Of a stretch of 64,000 bases of DNA, positions 24,001 to 33,574 are shown piece by piece (position 1 is the stretch's first letter; every line of letters starts with the position of its first letter). Position numbers and translations under genes: made by a program. Origin of the DNA: an uncultured Coriobacteriaceae bacterium (GTDB lineage: Bacteria > Actinomycetota > Coriobacteriia > Coriobacteriales > Eggerthellaceae); the NCBI GenBank assembly GCA_900550055.1, contig URQU01000005.1, positions 1 to 64,000 on the forward strand, given 5' to 3'. The notes under the pieces are model-generated. The model did no database searches, was not told the DNA's origin, and saw nothing but the letters and a program-made list of their open reading frames with translations.

Positions 24001-27000
24001 TTGGATAATCACGTTCTTGAGGGGAAGATCCTCGCGCTGCTCGACTTAACGGGCGGCATACACGATTTCGCCTTCCTGTGCACGGCGTTTTCAGGGGAAC
24101 AACCAGGAGAGCTGGCTATTGCCGTTTTGCGCCTTTGCGAGGCAGGCAAGCTCCAGGCCGGCATTGGCGGCGTTCGCCTTGCCGAGGATTCCTGCATTGC
24201 TGCAGTTCCGCAGCTGCCTGCGTATGAGCCCGTTAGCGAAGATGCGTAGCAGCCTATTTCCGAAGATGCAGAAGAGGAAGAGCAGCTTTCGCTGAAGTTC
24301 GAGGCCGCGTATGCCCCGCAATACGTCGCAATCGAGGAAGCGGAGCCGGAGACGGCCGAAACCGATTTCGGCGATGATGCTGGCGAAGTCGTTGTCGCCG
24401 ACGTCTTGGCGGACGGCCAGCAAGAAACGGCAGCAGTGAATCCCGATGACGTAGCCGGGGAAGTCGTTGCCGACGATGTTGCTACCGTGGCCGTTGAGGT
24501 CGCTGCTGCTGATTCCTGGTCGGAAACCGCCGCAACAAATCCCGTTGATGAAGCAGATAGCGCTGCTGCTGTTGCCGATGTTCAACCGGAAGCCCCGCAA
24601 TCCACGGTTTCGCCGGAGTCGGCCGGCCCCGCTTGCGATGACCCGCAGGAGCCGCAAGCGCCGCAGGCGGAAGAGAACGCACCCGACGCGCCCGCAAAAC
24701 CACTCGATGAACTGGGGAAAGCGCTTGACGGCAATTCCGGCGCGCCTGTGGCGGACACGGTTCCCCGCGTGTTCGCGCATGACCGAATCGCCACCTTGCG
24801 CTTGCCGAAGAAGTGCGAGGCGCGCTTCCTGGAGGCTGGCATCACCACGGTCCGCGAACTTGTCGCGGCGCTTGACGACGAGGACCTTGCGTCGCAGGTC
24901 AAACCCGAATACGTGTCCGCTGCCGCCGATGCGTTGCGCCTGTGCGCCGTCGAGCCCTCTTACCGTCTGTCCGCGCGGCAGCTCAAAACGCTTACGGAGT
25001 TGTCGCGGTCGAAGGCGTTCGCGTTCGGCGTTTACGGCGGCGTCATCGATGTCGATGCCGTTTGCCAACGCGATGGGTTGACGATATTGCAGACTCCGGA
25101 ATTGCAGGTGGCGGACCTTCCCGTCGAGCGATTGGATGTCCCGACGCCCACGCTTCGAAAGTTGCGCATGTTGAACTTGTTGACCGTGGGCGATGTCGAG
25201 CGCATCGGAGAGCAGGGCCTGGTGGAGCAATGCGGGCTATTTCCGCAGGTCGCTGCCGTGATCTTCAATCAAGTCGAGCGCTTGCACAATCAGCAGGCCC
25301 GCGAACGCCGCGGCGAAAAAAGCCCGCTGGCATCCTTCGATTCCAAGTACTCCAAAGAGGTGCTGTCCGTTTTGCGCAGCGTGCAAAACGAAATCGAGCG
25401 CTTGGAATACCCCGTGTCCCGCGAGGAGCTGCATGTGCTTCTGGCTCCCATGGCGGCAGCGGCACTTGCCGAAAACGCCGCCGGTCACGGCATGATGCCC
25501 CAGCACTCGAAAGCGGTGTGGCAGGTGCTCAAGCAGGTGGACGAGCTGCCCGAAACCTGCAACGCCCTGCTCGAGAGCGTATGGCGGCGTGCTCGTGTAG
25601 CCATCGGCGACCTGGGCGAAGGCCAATCGCATATCTTGGTCACCATCCCGCATGGAGGCGCCTGGAAGAAAACGGCGGCATTGGCCCGCAGGGATTATCT
25701 TGACAGGGGAGGGTGCGAGCTGCTGCAGTCGGGCGAGAAATCCATCACGCTTCGGTTCTCGGTATGCAGGCTTGATATCTGGGTGAGGTTGCTTCCCGAC
25801 AATCTGCGCGAGCTGGTCACCATGCGATTGGACGGGGCAAAGAACAAGGAGTGCGCCGAGCGCTTCGAGGTGCCTGACAAGGCGATCATCGTCAAGCTGA
25901 TCGCCGAAACCATGGCATCCCGCCCGTTCATTGCCGAGGAGCGCTATCTTTCGATTTTCGAAACCTACGACATGGACGCCGCGCAATTCGAGGCGGAAAC
26001 GGGTCAGCCCGAGCGGGTGTACCGTTTCCTGAAGGAGATATCCAACGCCCCGACGTCGGGCAAGTTGCCGTACAACCCGGCGGGGGAGGCCGATGGCGGC
26101 GAAGATCACGGGAAGCATGATCAGGCGACCAGCGACTCGGAGATCATCGACGGCGGCGAGCGGATCGCCCTGAAGCGCGGGCTGCTGGTCGATCGCCTGC
26201 TGCGTTCGGAGGCCGCCGATGAGCCCGTTTCGTTGCAAGACTTGCTAACCGCGTATCGTCAGATGCTCGAGCGTCATGGGCTTGCGGATTCCGAGCGCCT
26301 GCAGTTCTCCTCGCTGCGTCAGTTTGCCTCGTACGTGTACGAGAGGGCAAACGTCATCAAAAGCGAGTACGGAGAGGCGTTCGGTTCGGAGAAGCTTCGC
26401 TACTACGATGCCGATGCGCATGACTTCGCCCCGTTGGCCGAGTTGCTGTCCTCATCGGATCGTACTGATGTCGAATGCGGCGTCGGCGCGCTGTTCGAGG
26501 ACGAGCGCGTGAACGAGGCCTGTTTGTCGCTTGATCTTCGCAACGAAGTCGAGCTGTTCTTCGCGCTGGCGCATTTCGTGTCGGAGGCTCCTGGGTTCGA
26601 GGCGGCGGAATACCCGTTCGTGCGATTCGGCAATCCGAACAGGGATCACCAGGTCAAAAACCTCATTCGCGAAATCGGCCCGGCAAGCGCGAAAGATCTA
26701 GCGCGCGAATATGAGCGGGAGTACGGCGTTCCCGAGCAGGTGTTCCTTGACAGCTTCCTCAAGCCCTTCGAGGAATACCGGTGCGGCGCCCAGTACCTTA
26801 TCGTCGAGGAGCGCGCCGATGACGAGCAGATGCGGTTTTTGGCGGAAGAGCTTGCCGATGCGGGGGAGTGCTGCTCGTTTGCGCTGGTGAAGAGCAGGTT
26901 CGAGGTGCGGTTCCCCCAAAGCAACGTGAAGGTCGGCGACAAGAGCACGCTCGACCGCTTGGGGTGGTATCGCTCCGAAGGGCTGCTGTTCAAGGACGGG

Positions 27001-27675
27001 GTCGACGAGCGCGCTTATTTCGGCGAGCTGATCGATTCGCGCGATCGCTTCAGCGAAGACGATCCGGGCTTCGGGTGCGAGGTGTTCAGGCATCCGAAGT
27101 TCCGTTTGGAGCTGGAGGCGCGCAAGCGCGCGTTCGACATCGTGCGGATTTCCGACAAGCAGTATCTGTCCACGAAGCCGTTCGCGAAGCTGGAGAAGCC
27201 CATCAGGCCTTGGACGATGCGCGACTTCGTGAACAAGGCGACCGCGTTCATGCGCGGCGGGCAGCCGTTCACGGTGAAGACGCTGCGCGATGCCGGCTTC
27301 AAGCATGAGCTGGACGCAATTCAGGATGAGCTCGATCTTGGCAAGGAGTTCTTCGAATACGTTCTGACCGAGGGATACCTCAATGGTTTCCTGAAAAAGA
27401 CGAGCTTGGGGGATTCGCAGATCTTCTGCTGCAAACCTGGCTCGTTCACGGGCGTGATGTTCTTGGAATACGTGCTGAAGGACCAGGACGCGTTCGAAGT
27501 GGAGGATCTTGTCGGCTACCTGAAGGAACGTTACGGAATCGAGGTGGGCGCAAGTCGGCTGCGCGCGTTGGCGAAGAGCGCCGCCGCCGACGGATGCTGC
27601 TATTACAACGTCGATTTGGATATGGTATTCGCCTCTTATGAGGCTTACGGAAGGAAGGTGCAGGAATGGCTCTAA
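24001..27675 (+). CDS. Large protein with RNAP alpha-CTD-like HhH and sigma-region-4-like segments, interrupted by TAG at 24247
   Basis: The frame opens at a TTG (24001, AGGGG upstream) and stays coding to 27675, except for a TAG at 24247-24249. VSEDA precedes it and QPISEDAEEEE follows, so the frame simply continues. Without suppression, translation would restart at an internal ATG such as 24406. Read through, it is about 1225 residues: a small winged-helix-like N-terminus, an acidic linker, alpha-CTD-like helix-hairpin-helix motifs near 261 (LRLPKKCEARFLEAGITTV) and 377 (LDVPTPTLRKLRMLNLLTV), and a sigma-4-like HTH near 600 (MRLDGAKNKECAERFEVP). The C-terminal ~500 residues are unassigned. 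It overlaps the next gene by 10 bp. Confidence 0.75.
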
Positions 27676-28904
27676 CGAAGGAAGGCATCGCCGCAGGGTA
27701 TGTTCAGGATACGGGGCGCGTCAGCAAGCTGACCATCGATGGCGTTTCCAATAACTACCGCGTGTACAGGATCAAGCTCGACCAGCTGTACTACAACGCT
27801 CAAAACGACCGAATCGCCACGTGGATGAGCTTGTATCGAAAAGACCATGACGGGCAGACGCCCGATACGTCCGATCGCAAAGCTTTCAACGACATCGTCG
27901 GCGGCTTCATCGAGCAGTCGAACCCCGATGCCTTGAAGAAAACGCGCAACAACATCAAGCTGTTCGGGCAGGAGGTCCCGGCGATCGTCCTTGAGGACGG
28001 GCTGATCATCGACGGCAACCGCCGTTTCACGTGCCTGCGCCAGCTTGCGCAGGATGACGAGAAGTTCAACTGGATCGATGCGATGGTCCTGCCCCAGGAA
28101 ATGGCGCAGGATCGGCGACGCATCAAGAAGCTCGAGCTGGCCATCCAGTTCGGGCAGGAGGGCAAGGTCGATTACAACCCCATCGACCGCCTTGTGGGCA
28201 TCTACAACGATATCCTGAAGAACCGCCTGCTCACCACCGAGGAGTATGCGAAAAGTGCCAACATGACGGTGCGAGAGGTGAACTCGCTGGTGGAGCAGGC
28301 GAACCTCATGTCGCAGTTCCTCGAGTTCTGCAACGCTCCCGAGCAGTTCTTCCTGGCAAGGGATCTGGAAATCTCCGGCCCTATCATGGAGATTCCCCGT
28401 TTGCTGAAGAAGTGCTCCGGCGATGACGAGCGCGAAGAAGTGCGCAACTGCATTTTCGCGAACATGGTGGTGGAGCCGCGCGGCGACATCACGCGTTTCG
28501 TGCGTCGCTTCAAGCCTGTTTTGGAGTCCCCCGCCGCGCCGGACTTCATTCGCAGGGAAACCGATCTTGCGGCCGAGGTCAACGACCGTCTTGCCGAGAT
28601 GCCCGTCGTGGACACCGCCGGCATCTGCGAGCATATCCGCGGGGATGAGAAGTTGGTGCAGCAGTTCAACGACGTGATGGACAAGGCGGACACCCAGGCC
28701 AAGGCAAGCAAGCTGCTTGCGGCGCCCGCCGAGAACATCCTGAACGCCGCGCATATCCTGGAGAGCATCGATGGCACGTTGTTCGGCCGCTTGCCCGAGG
28801 ATGAGCGGATGCGCGCGCTGCAGGGCCTTGATGCGGTCATCGACGCCGTCGAGGGCGTGCGCCGCGCTATAGAAGAGGCTTGCGGGCAGGGCGATGAAGC
28901 TTAG
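27666..28904 (+). CDS. ParB/Srx-fold (ParB-like nuclease domain) protein
   Basis: A 412-residue protein. Residues ~95-130 contain FGQEVPAIVLEDGLIIDGNR and RFTCLRQL; the DGNRR core is the signature of ParB/sulfiredoxin-fold domains that bind nucleotides (CTPase/ATPase) or act as nucleases. The following helical part (YAKSANMTVREVNSLVEQA) looks like the ParB HTH. The C-terminal third is helical and unassigned. Its ATG lies inside the preceding gene and its end overlaps the helicase gene by 11 bp, so all three are translationally coupled. No ParA is present, so a chromosome-partition role is unlikely. Confidence 0.8.
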   Translation: MALTKEGIAAGYVQDTGRVSKLTIDGVSNNYRVYRIKLDQLYYNAQNDRIATWMSLYRKDHDGQTPDTSDRKAFNDIVGGFIEQSNPDALKKTRNNIKLFGQEVPAIVLEDGLIIDGNRRFTCLRQLAQDDEKFNWIDAMVLPQEMAQDRRRIKKLELAIQFGQEGKVDYNPIDRLVGIYNDILKNRLLTTEEYAKSANMTVREVNSLVEQANLMSQFLEFCNAPEQFFLARDLEISGPIMEIPRLLKKCSGDDEREEVRNCIFANMVVEPRGDITRFVRRFKPVLESPAAPDFIRRETDLAAEVNDRLAEMPVVDTAGICEHIRGDEKLVQQFNDVMDKADTQAKASKLLAAPAENILNAAHILESIDGTLFGRLPEDERMRALQGLDAVIDAVEGVRRAIEEACGQGDEA

Positions 28905-30807
28905 AGTCGGATATTGCGATGGCCTTGCCATCGAGGTGGTGGGGCAGGACATGGACGCCTTCGTGCGATCATCGCTGTGGAAGGTGCGGCTTGCCGCGGT
29001 CAAACGCCGCGCCCTGGATCCGGTGGGGCAGATCATCCTGTTCCCGCCGGATCTTACGCGGCTGGATATCGAGGCCGTGCTCGCAAAGCTCGGCGATGTC
29101 GCCGCGCGCAATCCCGAGCTTGAAATCGAGCTTGACGGGTCGCTTTCCGACGCTGAGCAGCAGCAGAATGCGGGCATCATCCAGAAAGCCGCCGCCGGCA
29201 ATGCCATCAAGGCGCGCTCCGCGCAGGTAGATGGCGAGTTCGCCGAGTTCTCGCGCGCGGTTGACGCCATGATGGCCCGCCCGCTGCGGGATCGTCAGAT
29301 GTGGGACGCGTTCTTCATGTGCTCCATGGGCAAATCGGCGAACTTCAGCGTTCCGGGTTCGGGCAAAACCGCTTCGACCTTGGGGGCGTTCGGGTATCTT
29401 CGCTTCGCCGGCAAGGTCGACCGCTTGATTGTGGTCGGCCCCATGAGCTCGTTCGGCTCTTGGGTTGACGAATGGGTGTCCTGCTTCGGCTCTCCCGCGC
29501 CGCGCGTTTTGAGCTTCCACGACCCGCAGTGGTCCGGCAAGGGGGCGGACGCACGCCGCCGCGAGCTGAGCCTGAACGCCTCGCGCTACGACCTTATCCT
29601 GTTGAATTACGAGATGCTCGCCGGCGTTGCCGAGCAGGTGGATGCCCTGGTGGCGGATTCGGCCATGCTCGTGTTCGACGAGGTGCATAAGGTCAAGCAG
29701 GTCGACGGTGTGCGCGCGTCGGCGGCCCTTGCCGCCGCGGCGCGGGCCCGCTACGTGGTGGCGCTTACGGGAACGCCCATCCCCAATTCGTTTCGCGATA
29801 TATACAACCTGCTTCATCTGCTGTATCCGCAGGAATACGATTCGTACTTCGGGTACACGCCCGAGTATCTGGATAGCGTGGATGACAATGAGGCGCCGCT
29901 CATCAACGCCAGGTTGCAGCCGTTTTTCTGCCGCACGAACAAGAAGAGCCTGCAGGTTCCCGACGCGTCGCCCGACATCATCTGCGAAGTTGCGGCATCC
30001 GATGCCGAAAATGAGCTTTTGCGGGTTCTCAAAACGGTGTATCGCCGCAATCCGCTTGCGCTTATCGTGCGCGTGCTGCAGCTGGAAAGCAATCCCGCCC
30101 TTTTGCGCTCAGGGCTTGAGGGCGGCGAATCCATGGGACTGTTCGATTCCGAGGTGGCCGTGAGCGACTCCGCTGCCGCGATCGAGGAGCTTTCGAGCCC
30201 GCGCGTGCTGCGGCTGATCGACCAGGCTATGCCCGGGAGCAAATTCGCCGCGTGCGCCGACGAGGTGGAGCGGCTTGCCCGTCAGGGTAAAAGCGTGGTG
30301 GTGTGGTGCTTCTTCCGTAAAAGCATGTTCGACATGGCGGCGGAGCTCAATCGCCGCGGTTTCGCTGCGGAGGTGGTGTGCGGATCGACCGACCAGCAGC
30401 GTCGCGGGCAGGTGATCGCCTCGTTTAAGCAGGGACGCACGCGCGTGCTGGTGACCAATCCGCAGACGCTTGCCGAATCCGTGTCGCTGCATTCGGTGTG
30501 CCACGACGCCGTGTATCTGGAATATAGCTACAACCTGGTGCATTTGCTGCAGTCGAAGGACCGCATCCATCGCCTGGGTTTGCCCCAGGGGCAATACACG
30601 CAGTACCGCTTCATGCGCCTGGTGTTCGACCTGGGGAGCCAGGGCTGGTCGCTCGACGAGAACATCTACAACCGCCTGCGGGAAAAGGAGCAGCGCATGC
30701 TGCAAGCGATCGACCAGGGCGTGCTGGAAGCGGGCTTCACCGACGAGTCCGACCTACGCTGCGTATTCGAAGGCCTCTTCGACACGTCTGCAGATGTTGC
30801 GGGGTGA
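28894..30807 (+). CDS. SNF2-type DEVH-box helicase
   Basis: A 637-residue superfamily 2 ATPase. Walker A NFSVPGSGKTAS is at residues 150-161, the DEVH box at 262-265, LTGTPIPNSF (motif III) at 291-300, and the C-lobe shows VVVWCFFRKS, VLVTNPQTLAESVSLH (motif V) and LLQSKDRIHRLG (motif VI). This is the compact SNF2 form seen in restriction and phage-defence operons, which translocates on double-stranded DNA. The ~130-residue N-terminal region is unassigned and may contact partners. It ends the operon; an R1 repeat follows after 25 bp. Confidence 0.9.
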   Translation: MKLRVGYCDGLAIEVVGQDMDAFVRSSLWKVRLAAVKRRALDPVGQIILFPPDLTRLDIEAVLAKLGDVAARNPELEIELDGSLSDAEQQQNAGIIQKAAAGNAIKARSAQVDGEFAEFSRAVDAMMARPLRDRQMWDAFFMCSMGKSANFSVPGSGKTASTLGAFGYLRFAGKVDRLIVVGPMSSFGSWVDEWVSCFGSPAPRVLSFHDPQWSGKGADARRRELSLNASRYDLILLNYEMLAGVAEQVDALVADSAMLVFDEVHKVKQVDGVRASAALAAAARARYVVALTGTPIPNSFRDIYNLLHLLYPQEYDSYFGYTPEYLDSVDDNEAPLINARLQPFFCRTNKKSLQVPDASPDIICEVAASDAENELLRVLKTVYRRNPLALIVRVLQLESNPALLRSGLEGGESMGLFDSEVAVSDSAAAIEELSSPRVLRLIDQAMPGSKFAACADEVERLARQGKSVVVWCFFRKSMFDMAAELNRRGFAAEVVCGSTDQQRRGQVIASFKQGRTRVLVTNPQTLAESVSLHSVCHDAVYLEYSYNLVHLLQSKDRIHRLGLPQGQYTQYRFMRLVFDLGSQGWSLDENIYNRLREKEQRMLQAIDQGVLEAGFTDESDLRCVFEGLFDTSADVAG

Positions 30808-30832
30808 CGCTGCGGGCGCGGCCGGACGCATG

Positions 30833-30868
30833 ACACTTTGGGGACGTAGCGTTATGTGTCCGACTTCG
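30833..30868. repeat. R1 half-element directly after the helicase gene
   Basis: ACACTTTGGGGACGTAGCGT followed by TATGTGTCCG; a single arm without its inverted partner. Confidence 0.6.
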
Positions 30869-30985
30869 AGCCCCCGCGTTCCTGCGAGATGTTGATTGCG
30901 CTGGAAGGCTGATTGCTTTTGGGCCGACTTGGCCGGGGGCCGGATGAGTGCTGGTGACGCTATCGAGAGATTGGAGGAGACGAGC

Positions 30986-31168
30986 ATGGCGAAAATCGAT
31001 ACGGACAAGCTGCGCGATTATTTGGAGGATTACTGCGGCACGGCGGCGTTTTCCGGGTTTCCCGCAGCGTTGCTCGATGTCGCGGACATCGGGGACATGG
31101 ACGGCTACGAGCTCTGCGAGAAAGCGGAAGACCTCGGGATCGATTTGGAGCGATTCCGGGTTGACTAG
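30986..31168 (+). CDS. Small acidic hypothetical protein
   Basis: A 60-residue protein (MAKIDTDKLRDYLEDYCG...) with an excellent GGAGGAG site 5 bp upstream of the ATG. It is acidic with a central hydrophobic patch (FPAALLDVADIGDMDGYEL). I do not recognise the family. It is flanked by R1 elements on both sides and is probably independent of the helicase operon. Confidence 0.65.
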   Translation: MAKIDTDKLRDYLEDYCGTAAFSGFPAALLDVADIGDMDGYELCEKAEDLGIDLERFRVD

Positions 31169-31185
31169 GACGTTTCGCCGGCGGA

Positions 31186-31233
31186 CGGACGCTTTGGGGC
31201 GGACACTTAGCGCTACGTCCCCAAAGCGTCCGG
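31186..31233. repeat. R1 palindromic repeat, shortened
   Basis: GGACGCTTTGGGG and its complement CCCCAAAGCGTCC flank GGACACTTAGCGCTACGT; the left arm is truncated compared with the copy at 22435. Confidence 0.6.
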
Positions 31234-31302
31234 CGGGGCGCTGGCGGCAGCGTGCGTCGGCGAGGTCCCGGAGGCCGGTGACGCGGGTTCCGGGCTCCTT
31301 TG

Positions 31303-32088
31303 CTAGCTCACGCACACCACGTGCAGGACGTCCTCGTCCACGGTGAAGGCTACGTCAAGACCCGCGTATGCCAGGTGGTAGACGCGGGTCGGCTCATGTT
31401 TGCTGCCGGCTCGGCGCGGGTCCTGGCGCAGCACTTCCGTCAGGCCGGTCAGCTTGCCGACGGGCACTTCGGCCCGCAGCTGCTCGGGAAAGTCCACGTC
31501 GAGCTCATGCCAGGGCGCGTCTTCGATCCACCCGCCGCAGGCGTTTGGGTGGCAGTCGGCGAAGGGGATGTAGGGCTTGATGTCGTAGATGGGCGTGCCG
31601 TCGCGCAGGTCCGCGCCCAGCACGTGGATGACGGGGCCGGTGTCCGTGAGCTCCACGCGGTCGAGTTTCACGCACGTCAGCCCGATGGGGTTCGGGCGGA
31701 ACGGGCTGCGCGTGGCGAACACGCCCACGCGCTCGGCGCCGCCCAGCCGCGGCGGCCGCACGGTAGGAGACCAGCGCGCGGGCTTGGGAGCGGCGGCAGC
31801 GGGTGCGCACCTGCTCGCTGCCGCGCGATAGGCTGCAGCCTCGCGCTCGCCTGCTGCAGCGGCCGCTCGCGCGCCGGCGACGTCGGCGGCGCCTCCGCCA
31901 GGTTCGCCGTTCTCGAATCGCCACAGCAGCCACAGGTGCGAGAAGCTGTCGATTCCGGTAACGGCGCTGTTCAGCGCGTATTCCGGTTCGAACACGATGC
32001 GTCCTTGCAGATGCGGGGCAAGGAAGCTGTTGCGGGGGATGCCGAACTTCTGCGGCAAATCGGTGTGTATGTGAGCGATAGGTTTCAT
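31303..32088 (-). CDS. trmO: tRNA (N6-threonylcarbamoyladenosine(37)-N6)-methyltransferase TrmO
   Basis: A 261-residue protein of the TrmO/YaeB (UPF0066) family, which uses S-adenosylmethionine to methylate t6A37 in certain tRNAs. It opens MKPIAHIHTDLPQKFGIPRN, then FSHLWLLWRFE, and the key segment RVGVFATRSPFRPNPIGLT matches the family core. Between the two lies an Ala/Arg-rich low-complexity insert of about 40 residues (around 75-115). The C-terminal TrmO_C part is present (FTVDEDVLHVVCVS). Start at 32088 from family alignment. Confidence 0.9.
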   Translation of the reverse strand: MKPIAHIHTDLPQKFGIPRNSFLAPHLQGRIVFEPEYALNSAVTGIDSFSHLWLLWRFENGEPGGGAADVAGARAAAAAGEREAAAYRAAASRCAPAAAAPKPARWSPTVRPPRLGGAERVGVFATRSPFRPNPIGLTCVKLDRVELTDTGPVIHVLGADLRDGTPIYDIKPYIPFADCHPNACGGWIEDAPWHELDVDFPEQLRAEVPVGKLTGLTEVLRQDPRRAGSKHEPTRVYHLAYAGLDVAFTVDEDVLHVVCVS

Positions 32089-32231
32089 GCGCGCTATTGT
32101 ATCGCGCCGCGCTGCTCCCGGCCGCGCCGCTCGCCGAAGGTTCTGCGGCATCTGCGTTGGAATTCGCCGGCATTTACTACTATGAAAGTATCAAATGCGG
32201 CATCCGATGCCGCTCGGTGAAGGAGGCTTTC

Positions 32232-32762
32232 ATGGCGGATTCGAAGCGGCTGTTGGCGGATGCGCTTACGGGTCTGATGGAATGCAAGCCGCTCGACCAG
32301 GTGCGCGTCGCCGAGATCGCCGCCGCGGCCGGCGTGAGCAAGCAGACCTTCTATCACCACTTTTCCGACAAGTATCACCTGATGGAGTACTGTTTCCGCG
32401 ACATGTTCGCCGCTCCCTTCGAGCGAATGGGGACGCTCGCGCCCTTCGACGAGTGCTACATCGAGTTCCTCCAACTGTGCCACGAGCGCAAGACGTTTCT
32501 GCGCAACGCCTTCACCTCTCAGGACGTGAACAGCCTGTATCGCGTGATGCATCATGCGCTGCGCGACGCGTACGGCGCCCGCGTGCGCGTATTCGGCGTG
32601 CTCGATCAGGAGGAAACGGGGTTCTGCCTGGACTTTTTCTCGAAAGGCTGCGCAGGCTGCACGCGCTATTGGTTCGATCAGGGCATGGATTTCGAGGACG
32701 CCGAGCTGGTAGGCCTCATCCGCGAGTGCATCCCCGTCGGGGTCGCAAGGTTTTTCGAGTAG
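32232..32762 (+). CDS. TetR/AcrR-family transcriptional regulator
   Basis: A 176-residue regulator. The N-terminal HTH reads VAEIAAAAGVSKQTFYHHFS, the standard TetR recognition helix with the FYHHF ending. The C-terminal ligand domain (FLQLCHERKTFLRNAF) resembles the DhaS/TetR_C_8 type. AAGGAGG lies 7 bp before the ATG. It is divergent from trmO; target genes are not obvious, though the alcohol dehydrogenase gene downstream is a candidate. Confidence 0.88.
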   Translation: MADSKRLLADALTGLMECKPLDQVRVAEIAAAAGVSKQTFYHHFSDKYHLMEYCFRDMFAAPFERMGTLAPFDECYIEFLQLCHERKTFLRNAFTSQDVNSLYRVMHHALRDAYGARVRVFGVLDQEETGFCLDFFSKGCAGCTRYWFDQGMDFEDAELVGLIRECIPVGVARFFE

Positions 32763-32860
32763 CTGGCCCGCCCGTGCGCGTGCCGTTGTCGCGGGCTCGC
32801 GTCGCCGCGGGTTCGTGCTGCTCGTGCGTTCCGCTGCCGCGGGCGCTTGCCGCCGCTCAA

Positions 32861-33303
32861 GGGGGCACGGGACAAAGGCGCGTTCACGTTGGCATCTTGG
32901 GAACGCAGCGCATTGCTGTGAACGCATCTCCGTCCCCTGTTTGCGCTTCCGCGTTCGCGTTACTGGGCGCAAGGTGTGGCTCTTTCGGGCTATCCGTTGT
33001 GCTCGTGGCCAAAAAGGCGAGAGATGCGCAATGGCGGCATGGTGCGTTTGATCATCCGAGCAAAGTTGGGTAGCAGATGCGGGTTTCGGGATAGGTTTCG
33101 CCGCATCTAAAGCCGGATCCTGCCCCGACTCGTGCCTTATCAGCGCAACGCTCGGTTTTTTGTCCACCTCACGGTGCTTTATCAAGCGTAATGCTCTCGA
33201 AAGATCGCGCACATCGGGCGCTCCTCGCTTTGGCGCGCGCCGGGTGAGCAGGGGGACGTAGGTGCGTTCACGAACGCGAACGCACCTACGTCCCCCTGCT
33301 CAC
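32861..33303. repeat. Gap with two R2 palindromes
   Basis: A degenerate R2 copy spans about 32861-32946. A perfect one with 26-bp arms lies at 33244-33269 and 33278-33303 (GTGAGCAGGGGGACGTAGGT plus six). No gene is supported in 32763-33574; the 33304-33574 part would hold the promoter of the next gene, but I see no clear boxes. Confidence 0.65.
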
Positions 33304-33574
33304 AGAAGGCAAAGCAAGGCTGCTGCCGTGTCCCGATTCGAAGGTCGGGGCGTGCCGCAGCCTCGTAAGTGATTTTACTTGGTGAAAGCTTCTTGCGGGC
33401 AAAGCAACTTGGGAAGAGATAGCCCTCGGTTGCCTTTGCCACCTAATCGTTACCGTGAGCGTTGCGATTTCTCCGGTAAACGGCGTTCAGCGGCGGTACA
33501 CTGACAACAGCTGTAACGGTGCGGGCTTCGTCAGGGGAAACCGCAAAGCCCGCTCATGTAAAGGGGGTGCCGCC

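Noticed and set aside
10224..27675. Genome-wide recoding of TAG as a sense codon
   Set aside because: Intact genes in the window end in TAG (for example at 3572, 13737, 15052, 23444), so TAG is a normal stop here; the two ambers are local events or special cases.
22755..30807. A standard BREX or DISARM system
   Set aside because: BrxB, BrxC, PglX, PglZ, BrxL and any methyltransferase or DrmA/B/C-like gene are absent; only the BrxA-like gene and a SNF2 helicase recall them.
32195..33073. 292-codon frame overlapping the TetR gene
   Set aside because: Arg-rich out-of-frame shadow of the TetR gene running into repeats.
33244..33303. R2 palindrome as a rho-independent terminator
   Set aside because: Perfect stem but no T-run on either side, and it belongs to a dispersed repeat family.
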